From: an uncultured Clostridia bacterium | GTDB lineage: Bacteria > Bacillota > Clostridia > UBA1381 | Reading direction: 5' to 3' | Assembly: GCA_944391635.1 (NCBI GenBank) | Contig: CALXUL010000027.1 | Span: forward strand, 1 to 15,695 | Length of the DNA: 15,695 nucleotides | Part shown: positions 14,895 to 15,695 of the stretch, in pieces | Layout of the letters: every line of letters begins with the position of its first letter | Position numbering within the stretch: the first letter of the stretch is position 1 | Program-made: the position numbers and the translations under genes | The notes under the pieces: generated by a model | What the model saw: the letters and a program-made list of their open reading frames with translations, nothing else | What the model was told of the DNA's origin: nothing | Database searches by the model: none

Positions 14895-15067
14895 CGAAAA
14901 TAAATTGTTTCAAGTCAGGACATTTTCATAATCCTTTCTTTAAAAATAATTATTTAACAAATAACGAGTGAATGTGGCACAGAAAAGAAAGGGGGATTTT
15001 TATACCCTCTGGTTTTGCTGGCCAAAAATCAAAATTAATCCTTGTTTTGAACAATTTCAAAATGTTC
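14895..15067. other. Non-coding spacer
   Basis: The 269-base space between the SLH gene and fucI contains two hairpins and this AT-rich stretch. An ATG at 14972 opens a frame of 90 codons, but it has no ribosome site before it and runs through the following hairpin into the antisense of fucI, so I do not call it a gene. No promoter that would serve a visible gene was found. Confidence 0.5.
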
Positions 15068-15107
15068 GAGGCTGTCGCCTGTGACGTTACACACTTGCGA
15101 CAGCCTC
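15068..15107. terminator. Long hairpin after fucI, probable terminator
   Basis: An 11-bp perfect stem (15068-15078 with 15097-15107, GAGGCTGTCGC and complement) encloses an 18-base loop that itself holds a TGTG/CACA mini-stem. It lies 8 bases beyond the fucI stop. The U tract is weak on both strands, so termination may be inefficient. Confidence 0.6.
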
Positions 15108-15115
15108 TTAGTTAT

Positions 15116-15695
15116 TTATCTAATATTTTTATACATAGGACCATAAGCGGCACATGCGCGGTAATCTTGTCCTTCTTTGTCCATACCAAAAGCATTCCAT
15201 GCAGCAGGACGGAAAATTTTATCTTCCGGCACATTGTGCAGTGAAACAGGAATTCTGAGTATTGAGCAAAGAGTGATCAGGTCAGCGCCAATATGTCCAT
15301 AGCTGATAGCGCCATGGTTTGCGCCCCAGTTATTCATAAGGTCATAAGCTGTTTTGAAAGCGCCCTCGCCGGTTGTTCTCGGAGCGAACCAAGTGCATGG
15401 CCAGGTGTAATCAGTGCGTTTCCAAAGTTTGTCTGAAACTTCTTCGGGAAGGTTTATAGTATATCCTTCTGCAATTTGCAGGCATGGACCAAGACCTTTA
15501 ACAAGATTTAAACGAATCATAGTAGCCGGCATTTGTGCGCGTGTTACAAAACGTGAAGAATAGCCGCCTCCGCGGAAGTAGCCGAAGTCTGCCGCGTTCC
15601 AGGTAACGTTGCTCATTATGTCTTCAATATCCTTTTGAGTAATATCATACCAGGGCTTCATGGTCGGGTTTCCGTCAGCATCTTTTGCAACGCCG
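15116..15695 (-). CDS. fucI: L-fucose isomerase, C-terminal third (5' end outside window)
   Basis: The frame stays open to the window edge, so only the last 192 residues of a roughly 590-residue protein are seen. Close matches in pattern to E. coli FucI are GGGYSSRFVTRAQMP, LNLVKGLGPCLQIAEG, NNWGANHGAISYGHIGADL and the end GMDKEGQDYRAC. The His in GANHGA is the likely metal ligand of the family. FucI converts L-fucose to L-fuculose and also accepts D-arabinose. An ATG at 15661 is internal, because upstream codons (VAKDADGNPT) continue the family sequence. The gene converges on the WYL-araA-SLH operon. The catalytic acidic residues lie in the missing part. Confidence 0.95.
   Translation of the reverse strand, partial: GVAKDADGNPTMKPWYDITQKDIEDIMSNVTWNAADFGYFRGGGYSSRFVTRAQMPATMIRLNLVKGLGPCLQIAEGYTINLPEEVSDKLWKRTDYTWPCTWFAPRTTGEGAFKTAYDLMNNWGANHGAISYGHIGADLITLCSILRIPVSLHNVPEDKIFRPAAWNAFGMDKEGQDYRACAAYGPMYKNIR

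Noticed and set aside
14972..15244. 90-codon frame in the spacer before fucI
   Set aside because: No ribosome site, it passes through a hairpin and continues antisense to fucI coding sequence.
1..15695. Mobile elements, CRISPR arrays, defence or toxin systems, tRNA genes
   Set aside because: I looked for spaced direct repeats, transposase or integrase motifs and cloverleaf-like segments and saw none; the window reads as ordinary core and accessory metabolism.

Overview
The window looks like chromosomal DNA of a low-to-moderate GC Gram-positive anaerobe, most likely a member of Clostridia (Ruminococcaceae/Oscillospiraceae-like). Pointers are AGGAGG-type ribosome sites, AT-rich spacers with sigma-A promoters, a GerMN-domain protein, S-layer-homology (SLH) modules, a WYL regulator and sugar isomerases typical of plant-fibre or mucin degraders. 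Placement rests on gene content only. No tRNA, rRNA, CRISPR array, transposase or prophage gene is visible. No gene-free gap exceeds 300 bases.

Layout. (1) Positions 1-991 hold the C-terminal part of a secreted-type SGNH/GDSL esterase, cut by the window edge and followed by a terminator. (2) tspO (1170-1646) faces a D,D-carboxypeptidase gene (3345 to 1699, minus) across one strong bidirectional terminator. (3) A divergent promoter region (3346-3566) separates the carboxypeptidase from a forward operon: OmpR-type response regulator, sensor kinase with an extracellular domain, and a membrane-anchored protein with two GerMN domains. (4) This operon converges on a complete minus-strand phosphate operon, pstS-pstC-pstA-pstB-phoU (10867 down to 6703). 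It has its own promoter and a candidate Pho box of TTTACA-like repeats. (5) Divergent from pstS is a forward sugar operon: WYL-domain regulator, araA (L-arabinose isomerase) and an SLH plus C39-type peptidase protein, closed by a strong terminator. (6) The window ends in the C-terminal third of fucI (L-fucose isomerase) on the minus strand.

How the genes fit together. The pst-phoU genes encode high-affinity phosphate import and its signalling partner. The neighbouring two-component system may be the cognate PhoP/PhoR, but its third gene (GerMN) and the divergent carboxypeptidase also recall the actinobacterial mtrA-mtrB-lpqB envelope-control operon. The WYL regulator is the obvious candidate controller of araA. 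Esterase, araA and fucI together suggest use of plant or mucin glycans.

Several starts were moved from the longest open frame on ribosome-site and promoter evidence: GerMN protein (5723), phoU (7359), WYL regulator (GTG 11095) and araA (12101). I found no clear undescribed multi-gene system. The most unusual items are the Arg/Ser-rich tail of the carboxypeptidase, the kinase/GerMN arrangement, the SLH-peptidase linked to araA, and the compact control region of the WYL gene.
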